Assembly: GCF_000218685.1 (NCBI RefSeq)
Contig: NW_006763300.1
Span: 579,360-643,359 of the forward strand
Origin: Serpula lacrymans var. lacrymans S7.9
Lineage: Eukaryota > Basidiomycota > Agaricomycetes > Boletales > Serpulaceae
Length of the DNA: 64,000 nt
Direction of reading: 5' to 3'
This document shows, one piece after another, positions 10,906 through 23,800 of this stretch. The notes below the pieces were generated by a model. The model made no database searches, had not been told where the DNA came from, and saw only the letters and a list, made by a program, of their open reading frames with translations. Made by a program: the position numbers and the translations under genes. Each line of letters begins with the position of its first letter. Within the stretch, counting starts at the first letter, position 1.

Positions 10906-11730
10906 ATGGCTGCAAGAACAGCAACGCTATCGAGAAAAACAAATGAAACCCAGATCGATGTCTCAATAAACCTCGACTGCGCCCCAGGCTCTGCAAATGC
11001 ACAGCAGATCGACATATCCACCGGCATTGGTTTCTTGGATCATGTAGGTCAGCGATACGAACCGCTTACCCACATATCTCGTTGAGCCATACCTCCAGAT
11101 GTACCATGCCCTTGCAAAACACGGCGGAATGTCGCTGACGATGAAGTGCAAAGGTGATCTTTGGATCGACGACCATCACACTGCAGATGAGTTCAATCAT
11201 CGCGTTGTCCATGTCACTCCATAAACCAATCAGAGATTTCGTCGTTTACAGGACAGCGCTATCGCACTCGGCACCGCCTTCAAGGAAGCTTTGGGCGAAG
11301 TGCGTGGCATCCGCCGATACGGAACTGGCTTTGCCCCTCTTGACGAAGTGAGCGCTTGGGTTTCCTCAACTATATCACTTCTTATAACCCCGTCTAGGCC
11401 CTCAGCAGAGCAGTCATTGACATATGCTCCCGTCCATACTGCGTAACAGACTTGGGTCTCAAACGCGAAAAAATAGGTGATCTTTCCACAGAGATGATCC
11501 CCCACATCTTCTACTCTTTTGCCATTGCATCCGGCGTAACCCTCCATGTCGATGTCCTGAGGGGAGAGAATGACCACCATCGGTAGGACTTTATCTCCAC
11601 TACATTGTTTCTTCTTATTGAGCATTACCACAGCTCCGAGTCTGCATTCAAAGCACTGGCTTTGGCAATCCGACAGGCCATCGAGCGGACAGGCGGAAAT
11701 GACGTCCCAAGTACAAAGGGCGTCCTCTAA
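10906..11730 (+). CDS. HIS3: Imidazoleglycerol-phosphate dehydratase
   Basis: Catalyses dehydration of imidazole glycerol phosphate to imidazole acetol phosphate, the sixth step of histidine synthesis, using Mn ions. Five exons (10906-11043, 11099-11186, 11250-11347, 11398-11582, 11634-11730) sum to 606 nt, giving 201 residues, close to the usual length. Visible blocks: [38 protein letters not shown] (first metal motif HHxxE), [38 protein letters not shown] and [13 protein letters not shown] (second metal motif). It ends [10 protein letters not shown]. Introns 1, 3 and 4 are GT-AG. Intron 2 (11187-11249) gives the right frame and motif only with AT-AC ends; see its own entry. Confidence 0.95.
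11187..11249 (+). other. Apparent AT-AC intron in HIS3
   Basis: Exon 2 ends CAC ACT GCA G. The next 63 nt begin ATGAGT and end TTTAC, and exon 3 begins AG GAC AGC GCT. Joining these gives H-T-A-E-D-S in frame, restoring the conserved Glu of the HHTxED metal site. The only nearby GT (11191) shifts the frame. A GA-AG choice (11189-11251) keeps frame but replaces the ligand Glu with Asp. TG-CA, shifted one base, gives the same protein. The donor ATGAGT resembles a major-spliceosome donor with G1 changed to A, not the minor-class ATATCC. Confidence 0.7.
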
Positions 11731-11900
11731 AATAAATCAACGGCTAGCGTCAATCAAGTCTTAGTTTGTATGTGACAATTAAAACCAGGAGGTACATATA
11801 TCGTGTTTTCAATAGATACTATACAAGAAACTCGTGCAACCGTACAAACAACCACGACTGCACAAGATCAAATGTCTATCCAGCGTCCATCCTGCCATCC

Positions 11901-14900
11901 CTATGACCAGAAAATGCACTGCTTCTCCGGCGGAGGGTTGAGCTATGAAAGACACGTGGTTAATAAGTTACAAGCCGAGGTGAATCGAGCCGTACCTTGG
12001 CTCCCTTCGGGCACTTAAATGCCTCGGCGAATTCTGGAATATTGAACAACGTCCCGTCCACGCGGTATCGGTTTGGCGAGTGGGGATCAGTGAGAACACG
12101 TTGCACCTATAACTCCGATGTGATCAATCAAGAAAACTAGCCAAATTAAGAGGCACTTACGGCTGCAGCTTCCCTGATGTTCTGCGCCCACGTTCGTGCA
12201 AAGGAGATGAAGAATAGTTGTTCTCTGAAATGTGGATGTGATATAGATCGTTGGTTACGGGATCACGGGTAACTTACCTCGTGTAGTCCATGCCAGGAAG
12301 AAGGTATTCCTTCCCAGCATCATATGAGTCTTGATATTGGGCTTTCCATGCACGATATGCTTGGATAAGACCAGTGTCCCCGATATTCTCGCCAGAAGTC
12401 CTGTTCATACGTCAGTCAGTGCATGAAAATAGACGGCACAATGTCTGCATACAAATTTCCCTATCGAACAAAACCGATTAGTTCAGCCTGCTGCGGCCGG
12501 TATAGAACACACTTACATTTACGTGTACCAAACCACCTTTCCCGTCATATATCGCATAAGCTGTGGGAGTGGCTATCAGTTAGTCACTGATGATGTAAAT
12601 GAAACAGGAGGATGACTTGCAAGAATACTGCTTTATGATACAATCCTGTCGACTCTGGAACTCTTCACTCGTGGCAGGAGTCCACCATTCCTCGAGTTTA
12701 CCATGCTGGTTATACAAGCGACCGGACGAATCGAATGCGTGCTTATTCCGTTCCTTTGTAAGACAGCCGACTACAATATGCACAAAATACGCGACTCACA
12801 GTTAATTCATGTGCTGCTACCATCCCGAAAGAACCATAGGAAAGATATCCAGGCCTGTGATTTTATCAGTTGGGCACCTCGTTAGCGAGGTGCAACCGTA
12901 CCATTCTTGTGAGAAATAAGGAGGTCGCAGTATTCCAGCAGGGAACACGATCTTTAGTTAACGTGTAAATATAATTCCTGCTGGAAACACATAGAACCAC
13001 CACTCACTTCGTTACCCGGAGGATTGTAATACGCATTGACAGTAGACGCAAACATCTCCCACTCGTCAAGGTTTCTCCGTTTACCCAATTTCTGCCACAT
13101 TTTGTACCCATCGCTCGAACTATCAAACACGCATTAATAAATCCATAAATCTGGACAGAAATAGAAAATGGGATATACTGACGCAGCACTCATCATGTTG
13201 TCAAAGAATGTGTCTACGTGTACCTTGACGAGAGAGTAATACGCCACGATAGCTTTCGCATCGAGAGTATTTGGGGAAAGAGGATAGCCAACTTTGACGC
13301 GAAGGGCCTCAGCTTTTTCAGCAGCAGCTCTGGCAGATTGTTTGTCCATCCACTGAAGGTGCTTGAGAGAGCTTTCAAATGTTTCAATGATGTCTGCAAA
13401 CGTCGCACAGATCAGTATCGCAGGCAGATTAAAGTATGAGAGTGATACATACTAGTGATGACATCAGAAGCCTTTTTCTTTGAGTCTCCTCCAAAGGTTT
13501 CGTTGACGAAATATCTGCCTGAAGCAAATCCAAGGGCACTTTCGACTTTCTGGGTACAGAATTCCGAGCGCTCGCCCACAGCACCCTTTTTAATACCACC
13601 TAATGTCTCCTGGAGTGTTCGCGTTGCTTGCCAAACCTCGGTCGACATGCCGAGATGTGGGCCATATTCCAGCGCTGCACGTACGATAAGATAGGCTTCT
13701 ACAACCTCAGAGGAGGTCTTCGACAAAATACGCGAAAGAGACGCGGGGTACGGGAGGTAAGTAATGATAACACGCTCAGGGAAGGCACGAGGGGTAAACG
13801 TTGCAAAGTAGTCGGGGAAATATATCTGCGGCAACGCGGACTTGAGGTGATTGATGTTGACAGGGTTATATGTTCCAAATGGATCTTGTTGGAGCAAGTC
13901 ACTGATAAAGACAATTGATAAACTCAGAGAAACGTTCTAATGGAGATAGGACTTTAACATACAGATCAAGAGATGCTGCAGCTATCTCAGCCTCAAATTC
14001 GACCACCTTCTTTGCGAGCTCGTGAGCTCTGTGCAATGGATCCTCAGGAAGTGGCCTATCGTGGTCACCGTCATCCCCATCATCGTCACCCTCCCACGGT
14101 GGCCAGGGCCAGGGAGGCCAAACATGATCTGTGTCTTCAAGTTTTTCTACTTGCATCACCGCTTGAGAGGATGAAGTTACGATGCCATCTTCATGAACGG
14201 GATACAAAATTTCGGTAGCGTCTCCTTCACCGTTGAGTGAAATTAATAGCCGCTCGACGACGTCTTGGTAGACTTCTATTACCGATCGGTCTTTGTAATA
14301 CTCCTAAAAAGATATGTCGATATAATGTAAAAGAAAATGACACAAAATTGGCACCTTAGCAGGCAGACCCAAGCTTGGTTGATTGAACCACAGAGTCATG
14401 TAGTTGGGGTCAACACCGATATCGCCGTCGATATAAAACTCGAACAAGGCATTCACACCTTGCATAAATTGTATCAATGTCAACTCCACAGCTTATTGAA
14501 CGAAAATGATATACCTCTCGAATGCAAGAAAGCGAGTGAGTTTGTAAGACCTTGGTTTGGACCTGCAATCGGGGCAGTGGCAGCAGCTGCGCTCTTCTTG
14601 CCCTTGAAGAACCTTTTGACGGTATTTACAACACGCTGCAACGGTTCTTGCCCAATATAGTTCAGCTTTGGTTCATCCATGCACGATTTGTATAAGGTGC
14701 GGAGCTTGTCCAGGAGTTGATCATCATAAGAGCTAGACAAAGGATCCACTTCCATGTTGCTTTCCAGTATGCTTTGGATGATTTGCCTATTTTCCTGGGC
14801 AACAATCTCGAAGTTACCGACATTAGATTTGTCGGCAGGTATGGGGTGAGACTTGAGCCAGCCACCATCTAAGAAGGCACGCAAAGATTAATGTCATTAA

Positions 14901-15772
14901 GCTGATAAGAAGGATGAAGTACATACTGGCATAGTCGTAGAAGTTGTCGCAAGGATTCTGTTCAGTGTCAAGAGAAGAAAGTATAGACGCGGCCAAGACG
15001 ACGCATTCAGGAGTGAAGCAAGCCTCTTCCTGTAACTAAATCAGCAACGTATATGTCGAGAAGGTTGGGAGTTCATACATGAGGAGGAGGAGAAGGTGAA
15101 TCAGGTGGAGACGGAGGACCTGTTGGCTCGGGACCTATGATGACTGTACGCGTCTTGGTAGTAGTCTCTGTCTCTGTCTCTGTCTCTGTGTGCGTCTTCG
15201 TTTCCGTCTTCATCTGTGTGGTAGTGTAAGTAGATATGGAGGTCAAGGTGTCTGTCTCGGTAGCAGTCTTAGTCTTGGTAGATATTTCAGTGGATGTGAT
15301 GGTATCGAAAGTGGTAGATATCGCGGTAGATACTGCTGTGGTGGTGGTCGGCGAGATGATGATATCGGTGGTCCTTGACACGAATGTGACTGTGACTGTC
15401 TGAGGAGGTCCAGGAAGAGGTTCGCGACCACCGCCACCTCCACCTCCACCATCTCGCAAGTTAAGCTTGTGTTGGGCTCCAGCAAAGAGACCAATGAAGA
15501 CAGAGCTTATCAAGAGAAGAATGAGGACTTCTACAAGGAGCACCTTTGTGAAACCGGTGAGAGGCTCTTGAACGGCTTCTGTTATGCGGGTTGCAAAAGG
15601 GCGCGGTCGTTGCGTTTCTTGGTGTTCTCGATGCTCCTCATTCTCAGCCTCTGAATCGCGCAAAAGGGGTGCAGACTCTGTATGAGATATTATGGTGAGT
15701 ATATGCGCTGAAGCGCTGTCAAAAAGCGTGTCTACCTTGGTCAGTCGAGGGCCTTGGCTCGTAGTCCGTCAT
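11901..15772 (-). CDS. M13 (neprilysin / endothelin-converting enzyme-like) zinc metallopeptidase, type II membrane protein
   Basis: Ectopeptidase expected at the cell surface or in secretory membranes. Start at 15772 (MTDYEPRPSTDQ); exon 1 splices to ESAPLLRDSEAENEE. A single membrane segment follows (VLLVEVLILLLISSVFIGLF). After it come a poly-Gly run and a long Thr/Ser/Glu stalk with TETE repeats, probably glycosylated. The M13 domain starts at CFTPECVVLAAS and NPCDNFYDYA. Late exons give NAYYNPPGNE and FGMVAAHELT spliced to HAFDSSGR, forming HELTH, the zinc HExxH motif. The last exons give NRYRVDGTLFN, FAEAFKCPKGAK and a C-terminus QCIFW ending in Ser, as M13 enzymes do. A Trp/Pro-rich plus acidic insert lies near 14030-14135. 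Many short introns. Confidence 0.92.
15165..15190. repeat. TCTCTG hexanucleotide microsatellite in the M13 stalk
   Basis: Four TCTCTG copies plus a partial one lie in frame inside the M13 peptidase gene; on the minus strand they code the TE-repeat part of the Thr-rich stalk. The copy number is a multiple of three bases, so length changes would keep the frame. Confidence 0.8.
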
Positions 15773-16199
15773 TTTGACGGCGAATATAGAGAAACGGCAG
15801 CAATGGTGTGGGTTTAAGTATCTGTGAAAGGTGAATGCAGGTGGTTGCGTGCTGGGTGTCCTGCATGCAGCACGGCTCACTTGTGTTCGTATATCCGTGG
15901 GTAAACCCCACACATGCCAACCCAATTCGGTTCAGTATTTATGACCCGGTTCGTCACCGGCCCAATTTAGACCAGCGATCTCCTACTGGGGCGGATCCGA
16001 GGACAGGACAGGACAGCAAATATTCTGATACACGTTGTTCGAGGGAACATACTAGTCCTACACTGATTTACTCGCTACAGAATATTCAAACCGGACCATT
16101 CGTAGATCACACGAGGGACAGAACCCAATACTTCTATACCATAACAGGACACTAGTCCACTACCCTGTGCAGATTAAATGAAATGGTACCATAGCCTCA
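15773..16199. other. Intergenic: M13 promoter and Argonaute 3' flank
   Basis: About 430 bp with no gene. It contains the upstream region of the M13 peptidase and the 3' region of the Argonaute gene. No clear TATA box recognised. Confidence 0.55.
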
Positions 16200-19100
16200 T
16201 CACAAAAAATACATTGAGTTCTCCAGGCTGCGCGAGATATCGCTAAAGTGATCTTGGAAACTTTGAAGGCTGGGGCCATCGTCGGAATGAACAGAAACAT
16301 TGTCTTCAAAATTCCAGGCTGGATCGTAATGGAACTTGGCCCTTCGACATACAAGCTAGAAAAGCAGCGTCAGCATAAGATGCATGGCCGTAGAACATCT
16401 AAAGCACAGACGTCTGCGTCTACATATGCTATTGGTTAGAAGCGGTAATTGTGATAACACGAATTCGCTTACAATACACAGGGGCGGGAATAGATACTGA
16501 GCGTGTCGCACGGGCATATGCGTGGCACAAACCATACGAAAGCTCTTGAAGACTACAAAGTAAAGGTAAATAATAGTGAAAGGTTGCATATCAGAGTAAC
16601 AGAACTACACACGCGTCAGCATTTAAACCATTGTCGTCTCGTAGAACGATATAGTGGCTGGGCCGGCTTGCTATTGGTTGATAATTGTGTTCAGTCAACC
16701 ATCAAGCACCTAGTGGATACAACATATCACTCACTTCCTTTGATACCAGCGTGCGATTGAAGATAAAAATCGTAATGGACTGGATGAACAATATCACTAT
16801 CAACGACGAAACCAGCCTGACAGTTGCCTGAAAAAGTGTGGGCATCCTGTGGTTGAGGGAAAAAGCGAATGTGGTGTCGCTTGCCAACGACGATGAAAGT
16901 CAAAGCAGGCCAAGTACTCCTCGCTGCGCCATAAACCTTCGATATAGCCTCTGATGCCGAAATAAATATCTAAACAGACAACGAAGTTTCCGAAGCCCTA
17001 CCTCCTATAGCATTGATCTCGTAATTAATCACCCTGTGAAGTTCGCCCTCGGAAACTCCATCGCGATAGAAAAACATTCGTCTGGGAAGCACTGTGGTCT
17101 TTGTTTGAAATACAGTGAGTGCACGCTGTGCACGGTCAACATTAGTATAGTCCCTTTCCAACCTAAACATCACACTTACACCAACCATTTCTCGTAAATC
17201 CTGGATAATCTCGAGGCGAGATCTCTGTATACGCACTGAGGCTACATATTGGAGTGCACGAGCGTCACATGAGGAAACAAGGGATGTTGTGGAGGGCCGT
17301 AAACCTTCTCCAGGAGCTGGATGGCTCACATCGGCTCCTAGTACGATGGTAGGCTTTGCTGCAAGTTGGGTCATGGCCTCATTGGTAGGACCACTATTGA
17401 TCCCACCCAATTTCCCGTTGATCCTGTAACATACGACCATGAGTCGAACACATCCATCGCCGATGAATAAATATAATCAACTTGAGCGCAAGGTTATTTT
17501 GATACTGATTCATTTTTCGAGTGTCATATCGATTGAATTTGTGAGACACCCATTTCTTAAATATATTACTATTAGTCGAACAACATAATCAGCAATAAAT
17601 AATGAAACTGACCACACACTGAGTGGGGACACCCTGTGTGATGTCACCAAATCGCTTGACTCGTTGATATGTCAAAGCAGCATTCTCTTGCAAAATCACA
17701 AGTACGAAGACAGCCTTGGCAGCAGCACCAGCTCTTCCAATGCTCTATTCACGTCAGTTATTATTATTTACTAGTCGAACGAAATTCTTACCTCTTCGAC
17801 CCTCGCTTCGTGTCCTATGGCGATATCATGAGGATCTGAAACCACTATTCAAAGACATTAAATCAATTAAATTATAACGGTCGTGTAGGAATTTTAGTAC
17901 TCATTCCTAGCAAAAATCAGAATAAACTTTGATTCAATTATTGATCATACATACCTCGCTCTCTCATGACTTTGGTCAGGTCCGAGACAAATTGTTGTAG
18001 CGCACTTGATGTCGCTCTTTCAGCTGCGAAACTCACCTGAAATCATACTTAACTTATAACTTAGTATGGCCAAATATATGCATACCACTGTCCAACTGCT
18101 TATTTTTGCTGGATATTTGAATTGCTTCCCCATCATGTCCCATACGCCGGGTTCCTAGAAAAGCTTTATGTAGGCTCAGACGGCACACAAGTGATATTGA
18201 AGACGTACCTTTGCCTGTTGTAAAGTTTTGAACTGTATACTTGGCGGAGGTAGGATACGCCCTGTCACTTTCATGGGCTCCTTCGATATCCGGATACCGG
18301 CATTGCGCACATAATCTGAATTTTCGTAATCTAGGAGCTGGAAGACAAATATCATGAAAGAGTCCGAACCACTGCATCAGTGAGATGAAAGGCTACTGAC
18401 ATCCCAACCATCTCGAATGGCCCGTAATCTAGCTTCGGGTTTACCAGGAGAGAACGAAATCATCTGGCTGACTCGCTCTGGGCTGAGCTTTTTTTTGTAT
18501 AGCTGGGCCTCTGCTGTTACGCAAACCTCCAGCGGGAATATTTCACCTTTTCCAACTCTAATACCTAAACCGTCTAGAGGAATAGTTTTTTGGTGCGCTT
18601 GTCGGAAATGTTCCTGAAATGGGATGTCAAAGTGCTTAGGATGATGCGAGGGTTTTGAAGGGGCTACTGACCGCTATGGTAATAGTCGTAATACCTCTTT
18701 CAAATGTAATTCTTCCAGCGTTCCTGACGACATCTTCAATCTTGCGAGATCTTCCTTTGTGAGTTGGAAGGTCAATGTATACCCGTAGTCCTTTGAGAAA
18801 CGTCCTGAGCTCGAAAAATTGCTCGTCTCTGAGTCTGTGCAAGGCTCTTGGTTCTCTCAGCTTCAGGTACTCAGCACATAGAGGTAAAAGAGAACGCTTT
18901 GGGGGAATACTGAATAGGTTTTCAGCATAGTTGCAATGCCCTGTTTCGAAGGGGGAACCCACATGGCGGCGGCGGATATGTCCACATTAATTATCATTCC
19001 TCCGAGAGTAGGACGTACGCTCCTGTACCACAGCTATGGCATCAGCGCAGACATGATGTAACAGTATGGTACTGACTGAAAATAACCTCGCCATAGTTGT

Positions 19101-20002
19101 AGACCGTCTATTGAAGTACAGACATTATTGGCGAAAAAAGCCCGCGCATTATGCGGCCACGAGCTGGGAAAAATCAGTCTTAGCTGCAATGGCGTAGTGC
19201 TCGAAATTGTAATAACCTGATAGGAGACACCCGAACAAAGACATTCAGCATGTTAATTGTTGTGGCAATTTCTCCATCTGGCTCTATGCGTTTAACGGCT
19301 CCAGCTACGAGAGGCTCTAAGACACTGGTTTGGTATATTCAGCAATCGAAAAGAGAAACCGGAAAGGACGTTAAGTTACCGAGGGTCGACGATGGCTACA
19401 AATACAACTCTGACGGATACCATCCTAGGATTTGGTCTGGGGTTGTCGGGATCCATACGGTTAAGAGGCAGGTGAAACTGAAGAAATATTAGCTGGAGGA
19501 GTTGTCAGAGGTGAAATACATCACCTCTTCGCTGTCACCTCCATTAACAAAATTGAGACGATGGGTGGACCATATATTTTTCTTGCCATCGAATGCGACT
19601 CGGGGGTGAAACAGGTCTGGACGTGATTCCGTCTGTAGGCGAGTAATGATTTCCATACCCTTGCGTGAGCCGATTGTGAATGCTGATTCGCCACTCCCAC
19701 CCGACTTGGGATCGAAAAGCGGAGATATGGCTTGAAGAACAGATGTTAAAAGGCGGCTCGGTCAAGTTGTGAAATAGAGTTCCTACCGACTGGGACCATC
19801 CCAAACATCAACCCAACATCAAATTCATAACTGAGAGTTATTGAGGTGATTGTTTCAGAAGCTTACCGTCATAATGATGTATTTTGACTTTCCCCACATC
19901 CCATGTGAGCTTGAAAGCGTTGGTATATGCCACGACCCTCTTTCCGACTTTTCCTGGAGAACGCCTTTCGGCAAAGGCTAGTGGAGACGTGGTACTGACC
20001 AT
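16200..20002 (-). CDS. Argonaute (N-PAZ-PIWI), full length with intact slicer residues
   Basis: Small-RNA-guided effector of RNA silencing. The start at 20002 (MVSTTSPLAFAERRSPGKVG, then NAFKL and IHHYD) is the best match to the N domain, with no Gly/Arg-rich leader. Further exons read SGGSGESAFTIGSRKGMEI, FDGKKNIWSTHRLNFVNGGD and SVRPTLGGMIINVDISAA. The PIWI domain shows the catalytic tetrad: Asp in IVLGADVSHPAPGEG, Glu in SRLEIIQDLREMV, Asp in FFYRDGVSEGEL and His in GTSRPSHYIVLRDDNG. It continues LCHAYARATRSVSIPAPVY, then YAD and LVCRRAKFHYDP, and ends NSMYFL, echoing the MYFA-type end of AGO proteins. At least a dozen introns, some of the smallest exons lying in the last 500 bp. The EDC4 gene is the upstream neighbour on the same strand. 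Confidence 0.92.
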
Positions 20003-20868
20003 TGGTGATAGTACTGAAGCTTATATTGAAGTTGTGTATGAGATTGATTAATTTGACGCCTATGTCGACGTACTATGGGTTCCAGTCGATTGAAGGTCTG
20101 ACGGAATATGCAATTCGAGGATTAAGGGCGATCTCCAAGTGGCAGAGTTTTCCGAATCCTGGTAGCACTGACAGGAGGCAAAAGGGCATAGAGAAGATAT
20201 GGATCAGAGAAGAGCGGCTCATTCATGCACATGCCTTTACACATTTCCCCTTCAAGCGCAGAACGTGAACTGGGCTTCTTTGAGACGCTGGTCCCAAAAT
20301 TATCATAAGTAGCGCCCGCAGTATACATGCCGTTAATTCACGAATGAATACAGATCGTGACGCAAACGGCGGTACACCCTTGCCAAAAGCAACGCAGAAA
20401 AGCTCATTGTACAGGTATTGTAGTACTACTGGCTACCACAAAGCGTTTCAGCGAGCTGTCCTCCTGTACCTTGCCAGTGGCCAGACCCATCACTGGGCAC
20501 GTTCCCTCCTCATGGCAGGAGATTAGCAGGAGATACCGTTTTCCCAGCAGCTTTTGTCAGCTAACCGAATCCATTTAACACATGGTCAGAAGCAACTAGA
20601 AAACAAGATTGCATCGTTTATCAACGCACATTGACTACTGTCGCAATTTGAAAGTACAAGTACTACAATGGAAAAAATAGTTTGATTGGATGTCATCAAG
20701 ACGTACAACAAAGAAAGCAAAACGTAAAAATCGTGAAAATCAAAATCAAAAAGTCGTCGCAAGGAAACGTTTCAAACATCAGGACGAGGAGCAAAGACCG
20801 AGAACATTCATACCACATAGCTGTACGATCTATTTTTTTTCTTATCTGCCATAGGATTTTGCATATTT
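20003..20868. other. Intergenic: Argonaute promoter and EDC4 3' flank
   Basis: About 870 bp. It could hide a short upstream Argonaute exon, but I found no splice-consistent one. Open frames here show no recognisable motif. An A-rich stretch lies near 20660-20770. Confidence 0.5.
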
Positions 20869-23800
20869 TCACATGGATTTACGGTTTAATGCATCTTGAA
20901 TATCAGTAATTGCTCTTGCTGAGTCCACGAGCTGAGATCCGCCAGGGAGAATCGCCAGTCGTTGCTTAGTAGAGTTAAGCATTCCTTGAACATTGGGCAC
21001 AACACGTGCAACATAGGGAGCGATAAGAGGGTCCTATTGGGGCGTTTGTTAATAAAAGTACATGGTGGCATCGACAGAACACTTACGCTGGTGTTTAAGA
21101 CTGCAGCGGTCCTTTGCAGCCACCACAGCGCAGACTTGAAGCCTTCATCAACTGGCGGGGTTTCACCAACAGCCGCCGCCAACTACAAGGAAATTCGTGA
21201 GTTACATAGACACACACGTTCACATTGTGCAAAACTTACGCGGTGCAAAAGAGTCAACACGACAGCTTGCGACAAAGGTCCTGGACTATTCATCGGCATA
21301 ACGATCTCCGGGTTGGATCGTGAAAGAAGCTCCCGCAGCTGCCTTGGATCCTGGGTACCCAAGACGGCGAGATATGTATCATCCCACTCTTCAGTTGAAG
21401 CCGGAGGTGTGCGCTTCGGGAGGGGTGGGGGCGGGGGCGGAGGCGCGACAGGATGAGACGCCTGAGGTGCAGCGATACCAGAGGGGAACCATGACCCGTG
21501 CATCGAAGGTGGTTGCTGTTGTTGCTGTTGCTGTTGCTGCTGCTGTTGATACGAAGGCTGACCACCGTAAGAAGGAGGTGGCGCCTGAGAGGTGGGGGGG
21601 AGATTCTGTGACCTCATCTGGTTCATTTGTCCAAGGCTGGGCCCAGTAGGGATTGGGGAGCCACTTGGAGGTAAGCGGTGGTGGGCGGGCCCCATGGCAG
21701 CAGAAGCATTCATAGTCAGGAACTTCACTTGATCCGACAGCATTCTAACCGAGTGTTCAAGATCTCTAATCAAAGACTAAGGGAAGTCAAATTGTCAGCA
21801 TTACGGACGTGGCTATAAATGGCGCGAGACATACCTCTTGACTGCGGGCAGTCTCGGTCTGATAAGCAATAGAATCTTTTTTAACGCTCATAATTTCAGT
21901 CCGCATCTCCCGGATGATTTCTTGATGCATCGACGACGTTTGTTGGGAGTACGCGGGTACAAATGATTTAGTAATGACATCTTTGACGTATCTTTCAATG
22001 AGAGGATTCAAGTTGGATGATAAGATACTAGCAAAGTGGTTGGAAATGTCAGGGCGAACAAGCAGTTTCTCAATTTCATTTGGCAAGCTCTATCAGACGG
22101 ATGGAAAATACCTTCAATGATATGATAAAATCGTATAAGATGAGAGACTCACCTGTTGTATAAATTCTGCAAGACCTCGTCCCACATGCTCGTTGAGCGC
22201 CGACCTAACCTCCGTCCTCGTGATATTTTCCAAAGCGGGGAGAACAGAATTCTGCACTTCAGCCTTAACAGCCATCTCGACAACACGAGTTGTATTCCTC
22301 GTGAGTTCCGTCGAGATAAGCTTCAAAATCTTCTCTTGGCGAGTAAAGTCCTCCGCCTGCTCATGTGCACGGGCCTCCTCCAATCGTTGATCTAATCGCG
22401 AGTCAGAATCAATGACTATATAGCGAAATATCCAAAAGTACTCACGCTGCTTGTCCATCTCTTTCCCAATGAGCCTGCCGATACGTGTATGCAAGCTCTC
22501 CTCACTCTTCCTAATCTCCTTCGCAAGAGATTGGGTAAGGACCGAATCACCAGACGCCGAATCACCGCTTTTGGCGCTCCTTTCCCTCTCCTTCTCTTTT
22601 CCGTTCTCATCACGATCTCTGAACGCAACATTCTTGCCTTTGGGGGCCTTGCCCTTTGTCTCAGGAACACGAACTTCATCACGTGCTGTATCGCCTTCGA
22701 CCTCTTCAGAGGGAGGTGTCCTTAATCTCGCCGGAACAATGGTCTGAGTGACCTGCTGAGAACTCGACAGATTAATGCCGCTGGAAACCGGAATTTGATG
22801 TTGACGGGGAGCTTTATCAGCGACCGCAGCTTGAGAGTAAGGAGGGAACTTTGAAGGCGCGGTCATAAGCGCGGTGTCAAACCACTCTTTTCTAATAAGG
22901 ACTTGGTCCACACCACTAGAGTGGACAGAGAAAGCAACTAAAGCAAGTTCACCCGGAGGTACCTTAGCTGCGATGCAGGCCGCGTGTGCTTCATCACCTG
23001 TGGGATCGGCGTCTGCCGATAAAATAACGAAGTGGATGGTGGGCTTAGGGCCAGAGAACTCAACGGTCTGTTCAAAGTAACCTCCACGAATTAGCTCCCC
23101 AGAAGGAGAGCTAGAGACATCGAAGCCAACTTTGAGAGCGATGAGACTGTCCCTGCGGTTATTGGCAACCCAGAGCGTCTGAATCCTCGAGTCGTAATTG
23201 ACGTGTCCAAACATCTCAGGATCTTCCCTGTTGCCATTGACGAACTTGAAAGTCGACAAGACATTTTTGGTGATAACTGAGAGGAGCTGGAAGATAGTTC
23301 CATTCTTCCTCCCAATCACAATGCCATCGTCGATGAAGGTCAGCGACGACGGAACATCATCTCCACGAACTTTGTGGGACCAGAAGGGCAGTTTGTCGTG
23401 GACGTTCCAGAGAGTCAAGGTTGAATCTTCGGATATAGTGGCGATCGCATAATGAGGGACGTCGAAATCGAATGCGACGAGACGCTGTATATTAGGGGTA
23501 AGCACCTTCCTTCGACAGTTTCGCGTGTTACTTACCGAAGGTACAGAGAAAACCTGTGCAATGCGGTGAAGGTCTGCATGACTCAAAGGTTCACCCCTGT
23601 AAATCTGAGCGGCATCTGTCAAATCAAGCACGAACATCTGGGACTCTGAGGCCACAGCAAGCGTGTCGGGCTGCTTAGGATGCCACTTGACGGACTGCAG
23701 TGAATCTACATCTCCGCTAGGCACGACGCACAAGAGGAGTCTGCCACTACAAAAGGCATTCAGCATCATAGTATGTAAAAGTAACGTATAACCACTCACG

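Noticed and set aside
10572..11085. Open frames crossing the MSS51/HIS3 promoter on both strands
   Set aside because: They read through the promoter and both genes' first exons in wrong frames.
11187..11249. Minor (U12-type) spliceosome intron in HIS3
   Set aside because: The donor is ATGAGT, not ATATCC, and no TTCCTTAAC-like branch site is present; a major-class AT-AC intron fits better.
16160..16887. Minus-strand open frames resembling a small membrane protein (hydrophobic text near 16702-16887)
   Set aside because: Another frame of the same stretch reads Argonaute PIWI exons (VVGKRHHIRFFP, FYLQSHAGIKG, RATRSVSIPAPVY), which splice in order to a proper stop.
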